A DNA stretch of 64,000 nt, from the NCBI GenBank assembly GCA_028228555.1, contig JAOJBP010000003.1, positions 1 through 64,000 of the forward strand, written 5' to 3'. Source of the DNA: Candidatus Thioglobus sp. GTDB lineage: Bacteria; Pseudomonadota; Gammaproteobacteria; PS1; Pseudothioglobaceae. Position numbers and translations under genes: made by a program. Shown here one piece after another: positions 26,337-36,104 of the stretch. The notes below the pieces were generated by a model. It searched no databases, was not told the DNA's origin, and worked only from the letters and a program-made list of their open reading frames with translations. How positions within the stretch are numbered: the first letter of the stretch is position 1; every line of letters starts with the position of its first letter.

Positions 26337-27572
26337 ATGAGTATTGAATTTGACATTTCCAACCAGTATTTACGTTCTAATCGTAAAAAAGGCTTCATTT
26401 CCTTTATTTCTGGCGTCTCTATGGTCGGTCTTATTCTAGGAGTAATGACCTTGATCACTGTTTTATCGGTCATGAATGGCTTTCATAAAGAACTAAGAGA
26501 GCGCGTATTAAGCGCCATCTCTCATTCATATATCAGCGAGCATAATGGACCACTAACTGATTGGCAAGAATTACAAGTAAAAATCAATCAGCATCCAGAG
26601 GTGATTAGTTCTTCCCCTTATATTGAAAAGTATGCCTTATTAAACACCACCAAAGGTGCGCAAGGCATTAGTGTCAGAGGAATCATTCCTCAACTAGAAA
26701 AGCAAACCTCTGTTCTACTCGATAAGATTAAATTTGGCTCAAGCCAGTTAACAAAATCTGATATTTTGATTGGTTCTGGGCTTTCAAACCAATTGGGCGC
26801 TCAAGTTGGTGACAAAGTCACTTTATTAACTCCTGAACTTTCGTCTAATATTATAGGTATTCAGCCTCGGTTCAAACGTTTTACGGTGGCTGGAATTTTT
26901 GATGCAGGTATCAATGAATATGATAATAATTTAGCTTTTATCCAGCTAAGCCAAGCTCAAATTCTTTATTCTATGAAACATCAGGTATCTGGCATTCGCC
27001 TTAAAGTGGCTGACTTGTTTCAAGCTAAGAGAATTACTCAAGAAGTGTCTGACAAGCTAGGTAGTGACAAATACTACGGTATTGATTGGACTCGTCAAAA
27101 GGCAAACTTTATTAAAGCGCTTGAGCTTGAAAAGCAAATGATTGGCGTGATCTTATCTTTAATAGTGGCTGTTGCCGCTTTTAACATCGTCTCTATGATG
27201 GTTATGGTGGTAACTGATAAAACCGCTGATATCGCCATTCTACGAACCCTGGGTATGACACCAAAACGCATCGTTAAGGTTTTTTTCTATCAAGGTTTAA
27301 CCATTGGGATTATTGGTATCACTATTGGCGTCATACTCGGCATCCTACTGTCTCTTAATATCGAAACAATAGTGAGCGGCATTGAAGCGATTCTAGGATT
27401 TGAATTTTTTCCAAAGGAAGTTTTCTACATCAATCGATTCCCTTCTGAAATTCATTCGGGCGATATTATTAACGTCGCATTGGGCTCTTTTGTATTGGTC
27501 ATATTAGCTTCTATCTATCCTGCTAAACGCGCTGGAGAAATCACTATTGCCAAGGTGTTAAATCATGAGTAA
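26337..27572 (+). CDS. lolC: Lipoprotein-releasing ABC transporter permease (LolC/E/F type)
   Basis: This inner-membrane permease releases lipoproteins for transfer to LolA. The 411-residue protein has the start-like motif YLRSNRKKGFISFISGVSMVG with the first membrane helix. A large periplasmic domain (about 50-260) follows, then three C-terminal helices including ILSLIVAVAAFNIVSMM with ADIAILRTLGMTP. Only one permease gene flanks lolD here, so it may work as a homodimer (LolF-like) unless a second gene exists elsewhere. It overlaps lolD by 8 bases. Confidence 0.93.
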   Translation: MSIEFDISNQYLRSNRKKGFISFISGVSMVGLILGVMTLITVLSVMNGFHKELRERVLSAISHSYISEHNGPLTDWQELQVKINQHPEVISSSPYIEKYALLNTTKGAQGISVRGIIPQLEKQTSVLLDKIKFGSSQLTKSDILIGSGLSNQLGAQVGDKVTLLTPELSSNIIGIQPRFKRFTVAGIFDAGINEYDNNLAFIQLSQAQILYSMKHQVSGIRLKVADLFQAKRITQEVSDKLGSDKYYGIDWTRQKANFIKALELEKQMIGVILSLIVAVAAFNIVSMMVMVVTDKTADIAILRTLGMTPKRIVKVFFYQGLTIGIIGITIGVILGILLSLNIETIVSGIEAILGFEFFPKEVFYINRFPSEIHSGDIINVALGSFVLVILASIYPAKRAGEITIAKVLNHE

Positions 27573-28230
27573 CCTTATTAGTTGTCGAAATATTAACTAT
27601 CAGTATGATGATGGTGGGAATCACAATCAAGTGATTAAAAATCTAAATCTTGAAGTGGATTCAGGTGAAACAATTGCCATTCTCGGACAATCTGGCTGTG
27701 GAAAATCAACCTTATTAAATCTATTAGGTGGCATTGATCGACCAAATAGTGGCCAAATTATTATTAACAATACAGATATTGGTAGCTTAAATGAGGAAGA
27801 GATAACAAATTTTAGGTCTAATAATCTTGGCTTTATCTACCAATTCCATCACTTACTAAAAGATTTTAGTGCTTTAAAAAATGTGATGATGCCGCTACTG
27901 ATTCAAGCAGATCCTCTTGCTGAAGAAAAAGCCATGCAAATGCTTATTAAGGTTGGACTTGAATCTAGAGCAAGTCACCTGTCAAGTGAATTATCAGGTG
28001 GAGAGCGTCAAAGAGTAGCCATTGCTCGAGCACTCATTACACAGCCAAAATGCCTACTTGCTGATGAACCTACTGGAAGTCTTGATGGAAAGAATGCACG
28101 TGAAACGCTTGATTTAATGATGGAGCTAAATCAAACACATGATAACTCTTTAGTGATCGTAACTCATGATGAAAAAATTGCTAGCAAGATGCAACGAGTA
28201 CTTGTTTTGGAAAATGGTCAATTTAGCTAA
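27565..28230 (+). CDS. lolD: Lipoprotein-releasing ABC transporter ATP-binding protein
   Basis: The 221-residue ATPase subunit of the Lol complex has Walker A GQSGCGKSTLLNLLGGIDRP, the Q-loop region LGFIYQFHHLLKDFSAL, signature LSGGERQRVAIARAL, Walker B CLLADEPTGSLD and the H-loop VTHDEKIA. FHHLLKDF with ALKNVMMPLLI is typical of LolD. It overlaps the permease gene upstream and converges on panD with a 4-base gap. Confidence 0.96.
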   Translation: MSNLISCRNINYQYDDGGNHNQVIKNLNLEVDSGETIAILGQSGCGKSTLLNLLGGIDRPNSGQIIINNTDIGSLNEEEITNFRSNNLGFIYQFHHLLKDFSALKNVMMPLLIQADPLAEEKAMQMLIKVGLESRASHLSSELSGGERQRVAIARALITQPKCLLADEPTGSLDGKNARETLDLMMELNQTHDNSLVIVTHDEKIASKMQRVLVLENGQFS

Positions 28231-28234
28231 TAGT

Positions 28235-28591
28235 TTAGCTTTTCCTGGTTAGCGTGTTATTTTCATCCACATAGCACAAGTTAGGTGCATAATTTTTAAT
28301 CTCATGTTCATCGTAACTAGCATAAGCAGCAATAATCAGTAAATCACCCTTTGCTGCTTTATGAGCAGCTGCACCGTTAACTGAGATGACACCTGTATTT
28401 TCTTTACCACGTATGGCATAGGTTGTAAATCGGTTACCATTAGCAATATTATAAATTTGAATTTGCTCAAAAGCACTAATACCAGCAGCATCCAGCAAGA
28501 TACCGTCAATTTCACAAGAACCTTCATAATCTAACTCTGAAGCTGTTGTTGTAACACGATGTAGTTTTGCTTTTAAGAAAGTTCTTTGCAT
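28235..28591 (-). CDS. panD: Aspartate 1-decarboxylase (pyruvoyl enzyme)
   Basis: PanD makes beta-alanine for pantothenate and cleaves itself at Gly-Ser to form the pyruvoyl group. The 118-residue precursor has the cleavage site YEGSCEIDG (Gly24-Ser25), [12 protein letters not shown] with the catalytic lysine region, and [19 protein letters not shown]. Length fits the family. panB and panC are not adjacent. Confidence 0.97.
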   Translation of the reverse strand: MQRTFLKAKLHRVTTTASELDYEGSCEIDGILLDAAGISAFEQIQIYNIANGNRFTTYAIRGKENTGVISVNGAAAHKAAKGDLLIIAAYASYDEHEIKNYAPNLCYVDENNTLTRKS

Positions 28592-28748
28592 AATGTTTTT
28601 ATTTTAAATTTAATACTTTGGAATTTTGCAAGTATTTCTCTTTTTTATTAGGCATTTCTTTGAGTAATTGACGAAACATAGATAAGACTAAGTGACCGAG
28701 TGCATGTAAAAAATAACAACACACAAGAGACAAAGACGTAGTAAAAAA
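28592..28748 (-). other. Gap between oadB and panD with a stop-free 47-codon run
   Basis: Directly after the oadB stop, and in the same frame, the minus strand stays open to a TAA just before panD. The best internal start would give MFRQLLKEMPNKKEKYLQN and a few more residues, without a recognisable ribosome binding site. It may be chance in AT-rich DNA. No hairpin terminator was seen, so oadB and panD may share a transcript. Confidence 0.2.
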
Positions 28749-29879
28749 TTAGCTTAATAGTTGGATCATAATACCTGCTGCAATAGCTGATCCAATGACA
28801 CCTGCAACATTAGGACCCATAGCATGCATCAGTAAGAAGTTATGTGGATTAGACTCAAGACCTACCTTGTTTGAAACACGGGCTGCCATTGGAACCGCAG
28901 ATACACCGGCAGAACCAATCAATGGATTGATTTTATTTTTACTAAACAGGTTCATTGTTTTAGCCATTAATAAGCCACTTGCTGTACCAATTGCAAAAGC
29001 AATCATGCCTAATACTAAAATACCTAGCGTCTCTGGCTGCAAGAATTGATCTGCCATCAGCTTAGAGCCAACTGCTAAGCCTAAAAAGATAGTAACAATA
29101 TTGATCAAAGCATTTTGAGTAGTATCACTTAAACGGTCAACCACACCGGATTCTTTCATTAAATTGCCAAAAGCAAACATACCTAATAAAGGTGCTGCAT
29201 CTGGTAATAATAAGGCCACTAACATTAACAGCATTACTGGGAAAATAATCTTTTCAGCAGTTGACACTTCGCGTAACTGCACCATTTCTATTTGGCGTTC
29301 TTTTTCTGTTGTTAATGCACGCATAATTGGCGGCTGAATCAGTGGCACAAGTGCCATATAAGAATATGAAGCAACTGCAATCGCACCTAATAACTCAGGT
29401 GCTAATTTACTCGCAACATAGATACTGGTCGGGCCATCTGCACCGCCAATAATACCAATTGCAGCAGCATCTTTTAGACTGAAATCAAATATACCAAGAG
29501 TGGTAAGGGCCATAGCACCTAGCACTGTTGCAAAAATACCAAATTGTGCAGCAGCGCCTAGTAACAATGTTTTTGGGTTGGCTAAAAGTGGTCCAAAATC
29601 TGTTAACGCTCCCACACCCATAAATATAATTAATGGAAATGCGCCAGACTCAATACCTATAACATAGAAGACATGCAAAATTCCACTACCCTCTGCAATA
29701 CCTGCGCCAGGAATGTTTGCCAAAATTGCACCAAAGCCAATTGGTAATAAAAGTAATGGTTCAAACTTCTTAACAATTGCTAAATATAACAACAGCATAC
29801 CAACCAATAGCATTAAGCCTTGACCCCATACCATTTGATATAAGCCTGTATTAAACCATAATGAATTTAATTGTTCCAT
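28749..29879 (-). CDS. oadB: Sodium-translocating oxaloacetate decarboxylase, beta subunit
   Basis: The integral membrane subunit removes CO2 from carboxybiotin and exports sodium ions. The 376-residue protein has about ten hydrophobic segments and the family motifs [65 protein letters not shown] and [21 protein letters not shown]. The aspartate in GGADGPT corresponds to the sodium-coupled site. Order oadG-oadA-oadB is standard. Confidence 0.96.
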   Translation of the reverse strand: MEQLNSLWFNTGLYQMVWGQGLMLLVGMLLLYLAIVKKFEPLLLLPIGFGAILANIPGAGIAEGSGILHVFYVIGIESGAFPLIIFMGVGALTDFGPLLANPKTLLLGAAAQFGIFATVLGAMALTTLGIFDFSLKDAAAIGIIGGADGPTSIYVASKLAPELLGAIAVASYSYMALVPLIQPPIMRALTTEKERQIEMVQLREVSTAEKIIFPVMLLMLVALLLPDAAPLLGMFAFGNLMKESGVVDRLSDTTQNALINIVTIFLGLAVGSKLMADQFLQPETLGILVLGMIAFAIGTASGLLMAKTMNLFSKNKINPLIGSAGVSAVPMAARVSNKVGLESNPHNFLLMHAMGPNVAGVIGSAIAAGIMIQLLS

Positions 29880-29895
29880 AATAGACTCTGGGTAA

Positions 29896-31731
29896 TTAAG
29901 CTAAAGATAATAAAGCTTGGCCAACTTTAACTGCGTCGCCTTCTTTGACGCTAATCTCTGTTACCACTCCACTTCTAGCTGCTTTAATTTCTGTTTCCAT
30001 TTTCATAGCTTCAAGAATTACTAGCACGTCGCCTTCGTTAATTTTTTGATTAAGCGATACCATCACTTTCCATATATTGCCAGAAAGTGGCGCACCAATT
30101 GGCTCGCCGCCAGTTGCTGGCGCTTCACTAACAATCTCTTTTTCAGCAACAGGTGTAGCTGATGTAGAAGTATCCGAAGCTGCTTTCATTGACGTTACAT
30201 CGCCACCTGCAGAAACTTCGACTGAATATGAAGTGCCTTTAAAGGAGACAGTATAAGTGCCTTCTTCATTATCTGATTCAGTAGAAGTGTCACTTTCTTG
30301 AGGGACTGGCTCAAAGAAACCAGGATTATCACGATTTTCTAAAAATGAAATGCCTACTTGTGGAAACAAGGCATAAGTCATTAAATCATCGATTTTATTA
30401 TCTGCTAATTTAATACCTTTTTCAGCCACAATCTTGTCAAACTCTTGCTCAAGAACGAACATCTCTGGTGCAATATTATCTGCAGGACGACAAGTAATTG
30501 GCTCAGTTCCACCTAAAATTTTAACTTGTAATGCCTGATCAACTGGAGCAGGTGTTGCACCATATTCGCCTTTAAGTATGCCAGCTGACTCCTTGGTAAT
30601 CGTTTTATAGCGCTCTCCTGTTAGTACGTTCAGTACTGATTGGGTGCCTACAATTTGAGAAGTTGGTGTAACAAGAGGAATATAACCCAAATCTTTTCTT
30701 ACTCTAGGAATTTCTGCCAATACTTCGCTCATTTTGTCAGTAGCATTTTGCTCGCGCAATTGACTTTCCATATTGGTCAACATGCCGCCTGGCACTTGAG
30801 CTAATAAAATACGCGCATCAACCCCTCTTAAAGAACCTTCAAACTTCGCATATTTACGACGAATTGGCCTAAAGTAGGCGTCGATTTCTTCTAATTTCTC
30901 TAAATCTAATCCAGTTTTTCTAGGGCTGTTTTCTAAAATAGACACAACCGAGTTGGTAGCAGAGTGACCATAAGTCATACTCATTGAGCCGATAGAAGTA
31001 TCAACGCGATCAATACCAGCTTCAACAGATTTAACAATAGTGGCTGTTGATAGTCCAGTGGTTGCGTGCGCATGCAGTTGGATTGGAATGTCAATCGTCT
31101 CTTTTAATTGCTTGACTAAGTCATAAGCAACATATGGCTGCAATAAACCGGCCATATCTTTAATACACAAAGAGTGCGCGCCCATGTCTTCGATTCTCTT
31201 AGCCATATCCAGCCAAGTTTGTGTATTGTGAACAGGGCTAAGCGTGTAAGAAATTGTGCCTTGAGCATGTTGATTTAACTTAACCGCCTGATCAACAGCC
31301 GTTTTCAAATTTCTAACGTCGTTCATGGCATCAAAAATTCGGAATACACCGACACCATTCTCTGCACAACGATCTATAAATTTACGCACAACATCATCGC
31401 TATAATGGCGATAACCCAAAAGATTCTGGCCACGTAAAAGCATTTGCTGAGGCGTATTAGGCATAGCCGCTTTCATCTCACGAATGCGGTCCCAAGGATC
31501 TTCACCCAGATAACGAATACAAGAATCAAATGTAGCGCCACCCCATGACTCTATAGACCAATAGCCAATTTTATCTAGCTTCTCAGCAATAGGTAGCATG
31601 TCATCGATTCGCATTCGTGTTGCAAACAATGACTGATGGCCGTCTCTTAAGACAAGCTCTGTAATACCAACTTTTTTGTTAATAGCTTTTTCTGGTTTTT
31701 TCATTATATTTTTTAGATAACTTAGCATCAT
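29896..31731 (-). CDS. oadA: Oxaloacetate decarboxylase alpha subunit (biotin carrier fused)
   Basis: This carboxyltransferase moves CO2 from oxaloacetate to biotin. The 611-residue protein has an N-terminal TIM-barrel domain ([18 protein letters not shown], with the metal-binding HAHATTGL region), a middle PYC/OadA domain, an Ala/Pro/Thr-rich linker (about 485-545) and a C-terminal biotinyl domain with EAMKMETEI, Lys577 being the biotinylated residue. Two tandem ATGs follow the oadG stop; a later ATG (residue 10) is also possible. Confidence 0.96.
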   Translation of the reverse strand: MMLSYLKNIMKKPEKAINKKVGITELVLRDGHQSLFATRMRIDDMLPIAEKLDKIGYWSIESWGGATFDSCIRYLGEDPWDRIREMKAAMPNTPQQMLLRGQNLLGYRHYSDDVVRKFIDRCAENGVGVFRIFDAMNDVRNLKTAVDQAVKLNQHAQGTISYTLSPVHNTQTWLDMAKRIEDMGAHSLCIKDMAGLLQPYVAYDLVKQLKETIDIPIQLHAHATTGLSTATIVKSVEAGIDRVDTSIGSMSMTYGHSATNSVVSILENSPRKTGLDLEKLEEIDAYFRPIRRKYAKFEGSLRGVDARILLAQVPGGMLTNMESQLREQNATDKMSEVLAEIPRVRKDLGYIPLVTPTSQIVGTQSVLNVLTGERYKTITKESAGILKGEYGATPAPVDQALQVKILGGTEPITCRPADNIAPEMFVLEQEFDKIVAEKGIKLADNKIDDLMTYALFPQVGISFLENRDNPGFFEPVPQESDTSTESDNEEGTYTVSFKGTSYSVEVSAGGDVTSMKAASDTSTSATPVAEKEIVSEAPATGGEPIGAPLSGNIWKVMVSLNQKINEGDVLVILEAMKMETEIKAARSGVVTEISVKEGDAVKVGQALLSLA

Positions 31732-31733
31732 CC

Positions 31734-31979
31734 TTATGCTCCCCTATGCATCTTAATCGCTTGCTCAATAACAAATTTTGTCTCTTCATCCATTTCTTGT
31801 TCAAGTGTTGTTGAGTTATTATTTTGTCTTGGGCTAGCTTTAATACGAGCTTCAAGTTTTTGGATAATAACAGACATCAATTTGGTTACAAAGACGAGCA
31901 ATGTCAAAAACAAGAAAACAAAACCCATACCAAACATAGTTAGGTTTAATGCTTGCGCTAAAAGATCTGCTTGTTCCAT
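31734..31979 (-). CDS. oadG: Oxaloacetate decarboxylase gamma subunit
   Basis: The 81-residue single-pass membrane protein holds the OAD complex together. The hydrophobic segment LTMFGMGFVFLFLTLLVFVTKLM, with its FGMG start, is typical of OadG. It is followed by a charged linker and a short C-terminal helix (ETKFVIEQAIKMHRGA) that in relatives contacts the alpha subunit. It begins 25 bases after tRNA-Leu and heads the oadGAB cluster. Confidence 0.92.
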   Translation of the reverse strand: MEQADLLAQALNLTMFGMGFVFLFLTLLVFVTKLMSVIIQKLEARIKASPRQNNNSTTLEQEMDEETKFVIEQAIKMHRGA

Positions 31980-32003
31980 AAAATACCCCTCTCTATTTTA
32001 ATT

Positions 32004-32088
32004 TGGTACCGATGGACGGACTCGAACCGTCACTCCGTGAGGAACCGGATTTTGAATCCGGCGTGTCTACCAATTCCACCACATCGGC
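32004..32088 (-). tRNA. tRNA-Leu (anticodon CAA)
   Basis: A class II tRNA on the minus strand. The 5' arm GCCGATG (from 32088) pairs with CATCGGT at the 3' end, followed by A and an encoded CCA (32004-32006). The anticodon stem-loop GCCGGATTCAAAATCCGGT carries CAA. The T arm reads GACGGTTCGAGTCCGTC. It decodes TTG and lies between infA and oadG on the same strand. Confidence 0.97.
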
Positions 32089-32100
32089 AATAAACTTTCT

Positions 32101-32319
32101 TTACTTATGTCTAAAAGTGATCCTACCTTTGGTTAGATCATAAGGTGTCATCTCAACAGTTACCTTATCGCCTGGCAGAATACGAATATAATGTTTGCGA
32201 ATTTTTCCAGAAATATGCGCCAAAACACTGTGGCCATTTTCTAACTCAACAGTAAAGGTTGTATTAGGCAGCTTCTCTTTGACAACGCCTTCTAACTCAA
32301 TGTAATCACTTTTTGACAT
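32101..32319 (-). CDS. infA: Translation initiation factor IF-1
   Basis: IF-1 binds the ribosomal A site during initiation. The 72-residue protein starts at the ATG at 32319 ([20 protein letters not shown]); an upstream start at 32403 would add 28 unrelated residues and is rejected. The S1-like OB fold contains [20 protein letters not shown] and [18 protein letters not shown] with the final KGRITFRHK. tRNA-Leu follows 12 bases later, so processing from a shared transcript is likely. Confidence 0.97.
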   Translation of the reverse strand: MSKSDYIELEGVVKEKLPNTTFTVELENGHSVLAHISGKIRKHYIRILPGDKVTVEMTPYDLTKGRITFRHK

Positions 32320-32453
32320 AAATTTTAAATTTAAACTCAGTAAATAGAATAATTTTACCCGAATACCAAGCTCCCCTAATACAAAAACCGAGTCACTCTT
32401 CATGATTTGAAATAAGCTATAATTAGCCTACTTTTAATTAACGTTAACTATCA

Positions 32454-33275
32454 ATGCAATTAAGTTTTGAATTTTTCCCCCCAAGAACAGACCAAGGTAA
32501 ACTCAACTTGAAACAAGTTCGTCAAGAGTTATCTGTCATTAAGCCGCATTATTTCTCAACCACTTTTGGCGCAGGCGGGACTACGCAAGAAGCAACTCTG
32601 GAAACTGTATTAGATATTCAAGCTCATGATGGCGTTCCAGCAGCACCTCACTTATCTTGTATTAATTCTGAAAAATCCAACATCTTAACTCTTTTAAATC
32701 AATACAAAGCAGCTGGAATTAATCGCATTGTCGCCTTAAGGGGTGACATTCCTTCTGGTGTTCGTGATATTGGTGATTTTCATTATGCCAATGAGTTGGT
32801 TGAATTTATTCGACATGAATTTAATAATCATTTTCATATTGAGGTGGCCGCTTATCCAGAAATGCATCCACAAGCTAAAAATATGAATACCGATCTTGTG
32901 AATTTTTCTAATAAAATTAAAGCTGGTGCAAATAGTGCTATTACTCAATATTTTTATAATGTTGATGCTTATTTAAGATTTGTAGATGATGTACAAAAAA
33001 TGGGTATTGATGCGCCTATTACCCCAGGCATTATGCCGATTACTAATCATGATCAATTACTTAGATTTTCAAACATGTGTGGTACAGAGATACCACGTTG
33101 GATCGAAAAACGATTAACAACCTATGGTGACGATTTAGAATCTTTATCTGCTTTTGGTCTAGATGTTGTCAGTAATCTTTGTGATCAACTTAAGTCTCAA
33201 GGAGTAGAAAGCTTTCATTTCTACTCAATGAATAAATCACAGCCATCTTTACAGTTGGCTAAAAATTTACTTTAA
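32454..33275 (+). CDS. metF: Methylenetetrahydrofolate reductase
   Basis: MetF reduces methylene-THF to methyl-THF with NADH and FAD, supplying methionine synthase. The 273-residue TIM barrel starts LSFEFFPPRTDQGK and has FSTTFGAGGTT, IVALRGDIPSG, AAYPEMHPQA, and ITQYFYNVDAYLRF with GIMPITN. A perfect TATAAT at 32418-32423 lies upstream but without a good -35 box. It is divergent from infA. Confidence 0.96.
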   Translation: MQLSFEFFPPRTDQGKLNLKQVRQELSVIKPHYFSTTFGAGGTTQEATLETVLDIQAHDGVPAAPHLSCINSEKSNILTLLNQYKAAGINRIVALRGDIPSGVRDIGDFHYANELVEFIRHEFNNHFHIEVAAYPEMHPQAKNMNTDLVNFSNKIKAGANSAITQYFYNVDAYLRFVDDVQKMGIDAPITPGIMPITNHDQLLRFSNMCGTEIPRWIEKRLTTYGDDLESLSAFGLDVVSNLCDQLKSQGVESFHFYSMNKSQPSLQLAKNLL

Positions 33276-33277
33276 TC

Positions 33278-33715
33278 TTAATTAGCTTGTTGATCAACCC
33301 AATTTTGTAATTCACTTAAAAGCTGTTTATCTTGCTCATGGCAACACTTTTCAAGCACTTGTAAGCGCCCTGCTAATTCTGAAAAAACCAGTTGATAGTG
33401 CTCATTTTTTAATTTTTCTTTATAGATTTTAGATTTTAATGAGGCAATGATAGTCATCAACGCTTGTTCATTTTCTTGCTTAATAACATCAGCTGCGCCA
33501 GCTTTATACATCGCGTCAGCCTTAATTTGTTGCATCTTTTTTAGGCGACTCTCTTGCTCTGAGTGAAGGCTATGAGATGGGTAAGCCAACCTAATACTAT
33601 CTGTTGTAACGTAGCCTTCGTGGGTTTGTAATTTGCCTGCATTAATTTGTTCTTGAATATTGGAACGGCTCACCCCTAGTCGGCGAGCTGCTTGCGAAAC
33701 ACTTAGTTTAATCAT
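33278..33715 (-). CDS. Helix-turn-helix protein with coiled-coil C-terminus
   Basis: The 145-residue protein has an N-terminal MerR/excisionase-like HTH (LSVSQAARRLGVSRSNIQEQINAGKL, then EGYVTTDSIRLAYP). A long charged helical region (about 50-145) includes SRLKKMQQIKADAMYKAG. Its role is unknown. Similar N-terminal HTH domains occur fused to ferredoxin domains in other proteobacteria, but no such domain is present here. It converges on metF with a 2-base gap and follows hemD. Confidence 0.65.
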   Translation of the reverse strand: MIKLSVSQAARRLGVSRSNIQEQINAGKLQTHEGYVTTDSIRLAYPSHSLHSEQESRLKKMQQIKADAMYKAGAADVIKQENEQALMTIIASLKSKIYKEKLKNEHYQLVFSELAGRLQVLEKCCHEQDKQLLSELQNWVDQQAN

Positions 33716-33773
33716 ATTATTTCTCTCCCCAGAAAAATATCATTTATTGCTGACCAAATTAATCAAGTTTACT

Positions 33774-34505
33774 TTAATTGTCAAGTGTATTATCTTGTCC
33801 TAATACTGAAACAATTGCCTGATCGCTAATATCTGGGGTCACAATTATTCGTTTAAAGCCAAAAGATTGCGCGTATTCTTGAATACGCTCACTCAGGACA
33901 ATCATTGGGTATTGCTTTAAATTATCAAACCAATTTAGTTGAGTTGCTAAAACCCTTAAGCCGTCCAAATTTTCATTACTGGTTATGCTAATAAATCCCT
34001 GTTTATCAGATAAAAAAACCTTTAATGATTGCTGATGTAATTCGGTTAAGCTACAAACCACACGAGCATAAACTTGCGCATATTCGATTTTATTGTTATT
34101 TTTTTCTAAGCCAATTCTAAGGGTTTCTCGCCCACCCTTACCTCTGAAAATTAAGATATTTTTACCCTTCAAGCATGATACAGATTTAAGATTTAATAGT
34201 GACTCACTGGAAGCTTTCTCTTTAGGGAAATCATCAACCATGATATGGTTATCGTTCAATTTTTTAGCTGTAGCAGCGCCAACTGCAAATATATTTAAAT
34301 ACTCAATTTTCTTTAAAACTTCTAATCCATGCTCAACCGCATTGGCACTTATAAAAATCACTGCATCATATTGATCTCTTTTAACAATCGCATCAATAGG
34401 TTGAATCTCAAGCGTTGGGAATAACAAAGGCTGATGAGTAGACTCAATCATTAAAGATTTAAGCTCTTTGACCTGGGCAAGTGGACGAGTTAGTAAAACT
34501 TTCAA
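33774..34505 (-). CDS. hemD: Uroporphyrinogen-III synthase
   Basis: HemD closes hydroxymethylbilane to uroporphyrinogen III, the branch point to siroheme (needed by DsrAB), heme and cobalamin. The 243-residue protein has VLLTRPLAQVKELKSL, VIFISANAVEHGLE, FAVGAATAKKL, ILIFRGKGGRETL and FISITSNENLDGL, all in the HemD order. Sequence is divergent, as usual for HemD. No hemC is adjacent. It follows the DUF72-like gene by 3 bases. Confidence 0.92.
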   Translation of the reverse strand: MKVLLTRPLAQVKELKSLMIESTHQPLLFPTLEIQPIDAIVKRDQYDAVIFISANAVEHGLEVLKKIEYLNIFAVGAATAKKLNDNHIMVDDFPKEKASSESLLNLKSVSCLKGKNILIFRGKGGRETLRIGLEKNNNKIEYAQVYARVVCSLTELHQQSLKVFLSDKQGFISITSNENLDGLRVLATQLNWFDNLKQYPMIVLSERIQEYAQSFGFKRIIVTPDISDQAIVSVLGQDNTLDN

Positions 34506-34508
34506 AAT

Positions 34509-35102
34509 TTAATAGCCCAGAATTTCAGCAATGACTCGAATTTTATGCAAAGCTTCACTTTCAGCACTTTTGCAGATAAGTATTGTCCGGGTGTTAATTT
34601 CAGCTATTTTTTCAATATTCGCTCTCATCTTTTTATCATCGCCACTACCTTGCATACTAAAAACTGGCAGATGCGAGTAATATAGATACTGGCCCATGGC
34701 CTGTTTATTATTAAGACTAAGATCATATTGAGCATCAGATTGAAATGACACTCGATAATTATCCAACAAAGCCATAACCTTGGCACTTGGATGCTGCTCT
34801 AACTCACAAGATAAAATAAACCAGGATTGATACGGCTCAACAACACTTAGTAAAGCGCTTAAGGTATTAATATCTAATAATTGGTGAGGTTCAATGGTTA
34901 ATACCAGCTCAAACTCTTCATCAGAATCTTCTATCTCTTCAAAGATAAGCTCTAAGTCTTCTTCGGTATCAATAGGTAACGACAAGGCTTTAAATAGCGT
35001 TGAATAGAAGTCAAAACGCCACTCGCTAGGTAAGTCATCTGGATAAAAATCGTCTATTAAATCTAAACCACGACGGCCAATTAAAAATTCTGTTTCACTC
35101 AT
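34509..35102 (-). CDS. Divergent DUF72-like hypothetical protein
   Basis: The 197-residue protein begins FLIGRRGLDLIDDFYPDDLP followed by WRFDFYSTLFKALSLP. This resembles the start of DUF72 (an IGTSGW..FYP..LP....FY...F pattern), but the rest is acidic and shorter than DUF72 proteins (about 240-300). A hydrophobic core and a C-terminal ILICKSAESEALHKIRVIAEIL remain. It could be a reduced DUF72 or an unrelated hypothetical. It lies directly upstream of hemD and is probably co-transcribed. Confidence 0.5.
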   Translation of the reverse strand: MSETEFLIGRRGLDLIDDFYPDDLPSEWRFDFYSTLFKALSLPIDTEEDLELIFEEIEDSDEEFELVLTIEPHQLLDINTLSALLSVVEPYQSWFILSCELEQHPSAKVMALLDNYRVSFQSDAQYDLSLNNKQAMGQYLYYSHLPVFSMQGSGDDKKMRANIEKIAEINTRTILICKSAESEALHKIRVIAEILGY

Positions 35103-35150
35103 TTTTTACGCTTCGGCCTTTATAATAAACAAAAATTAAAAAAAATCAAT

Positions 35151-36104
35151 ATGCCCGATATTCTACTACCAATTATTGCTTTATTATCAGGTTTTGCGCT
35201 TTTAATTTGGAGCGCAGACGAATTCACAGAGAATGGTGCCAAAATCGCCAATATCTTTAAGGTATCGCCTTTGGTAATCGGCTTGTTAATTTTTGGTTTT
35301 GGTACTTCTGCACCGGAAATGTTAGTTTCAGGACTGGCCGCTATGAATGGCAATACTGGCTTAAGTATTGGCAATGCAGTGGGTTCTAATATTTTTAATA
35401 TCGCCCTAGTATTGGGTGTTAGTGTGATCATATCGCCCATCGAAGTAAAGAGCAACATTCTGCGAAAAGAATGGGTATTTTTAATGGTAGCCACCCTGGT
35501 TGCAGGACTGCTTCTTTTAGATCTTCGCTTAGATGTATTTGATGGTTTTATTTTGCTAGCTCTGCTATTTTTATTTTTAGGCTATACGTTTAGAGAATCA
35601 AAAAAATCTCAAAATCATGAATTTGACGAATTTGCAAAAAAAATTGATAAAAGCGAAACCGTCAAAACTTGGGTGATGCTTATCATTGGTTTAATTGTTT
35701 TAATCTCAAGTGCGAAATTAGTAGTTTGGGGAGGTGTAGAGATTGCACAAGCATTTGGTGTGTCTGATTTAATCATCGGGCTAACAGTTGTCGCTTTAGG
35801 CACTAGCTTGCCAGAATTGGCTGTTTCTATTGCCAGTGTTTTGAAAAAACAATATGAAATGGTAGTGGGTAATGTTATTGGCTCTAACTTATTTAATACC
35901 ATTGCTGTACTGGCCATCCCAGGCTTTATCCATCCATCAGATGTTGCACCTGAAGTAATGACACGTGACTATCCAGTGATGCTACTATTAACGATACTAC
36001 TATTTGCTGTGTCTTACAAATTTGGTAAAAAACACATTATCAACCGTTTTGAGGGTGTGCTCTTAGTGGGTGTATTTGGTCTTTATATGTGGCAATTGTT
36101 TTGA
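35151..36104 (+). CDS. Calcium/sodium antiporter (CaCA family, YrbG-like)
   Basis: The 317-residue inner-membrane protein has about ten hydrophobic segments in two inverted halves. The two alpha repeats are visible: GFGTSAPEMLVSGLAAMNG with GNAVGSNIFNIALVLG, and ALGTSLPELAVSIASVLK with GNVIGSNLFNTIAVLA. These acidic GTSxPE motifs bind the cations. It is followed by tsaE, whose start overlaps this gene's 3' end. Confidence 0.93.
   Translation: MPDILLPIIALLSGFALLIWSADEFTENGAKIANIFKVSPLVIGLLIFGFGTSAPEMLVSGLAAMNGNTGLSIGNAVGSNIFNIALVLGVSVIISPIEVKSNILRKEWVFLMVATLVAGLLLLDLRLDVFDGFILLALLFLFLGYTFRESKKSQNHEFDEFAKKIDKSETVKTWVMLIIGLIVLISSAKLVVWGGVEIAQAFGVSDLIIGLTVVALGTSLPELAVSIASVLKKQYEMVVGNVIGSNLFNTIAVLAIPGFIHPSDVAPEVMTRDYPVMLLLTILLFAVSYKFGKKHIINRFEGVLLVGVFGLYMWQLF

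Noticed and set aside
28592-28748. Small protein gene between oadB and panD
   Set aside because: There is an open run of 47 codons, but no ribosome binding site or recognised family; left as a note on the gap.
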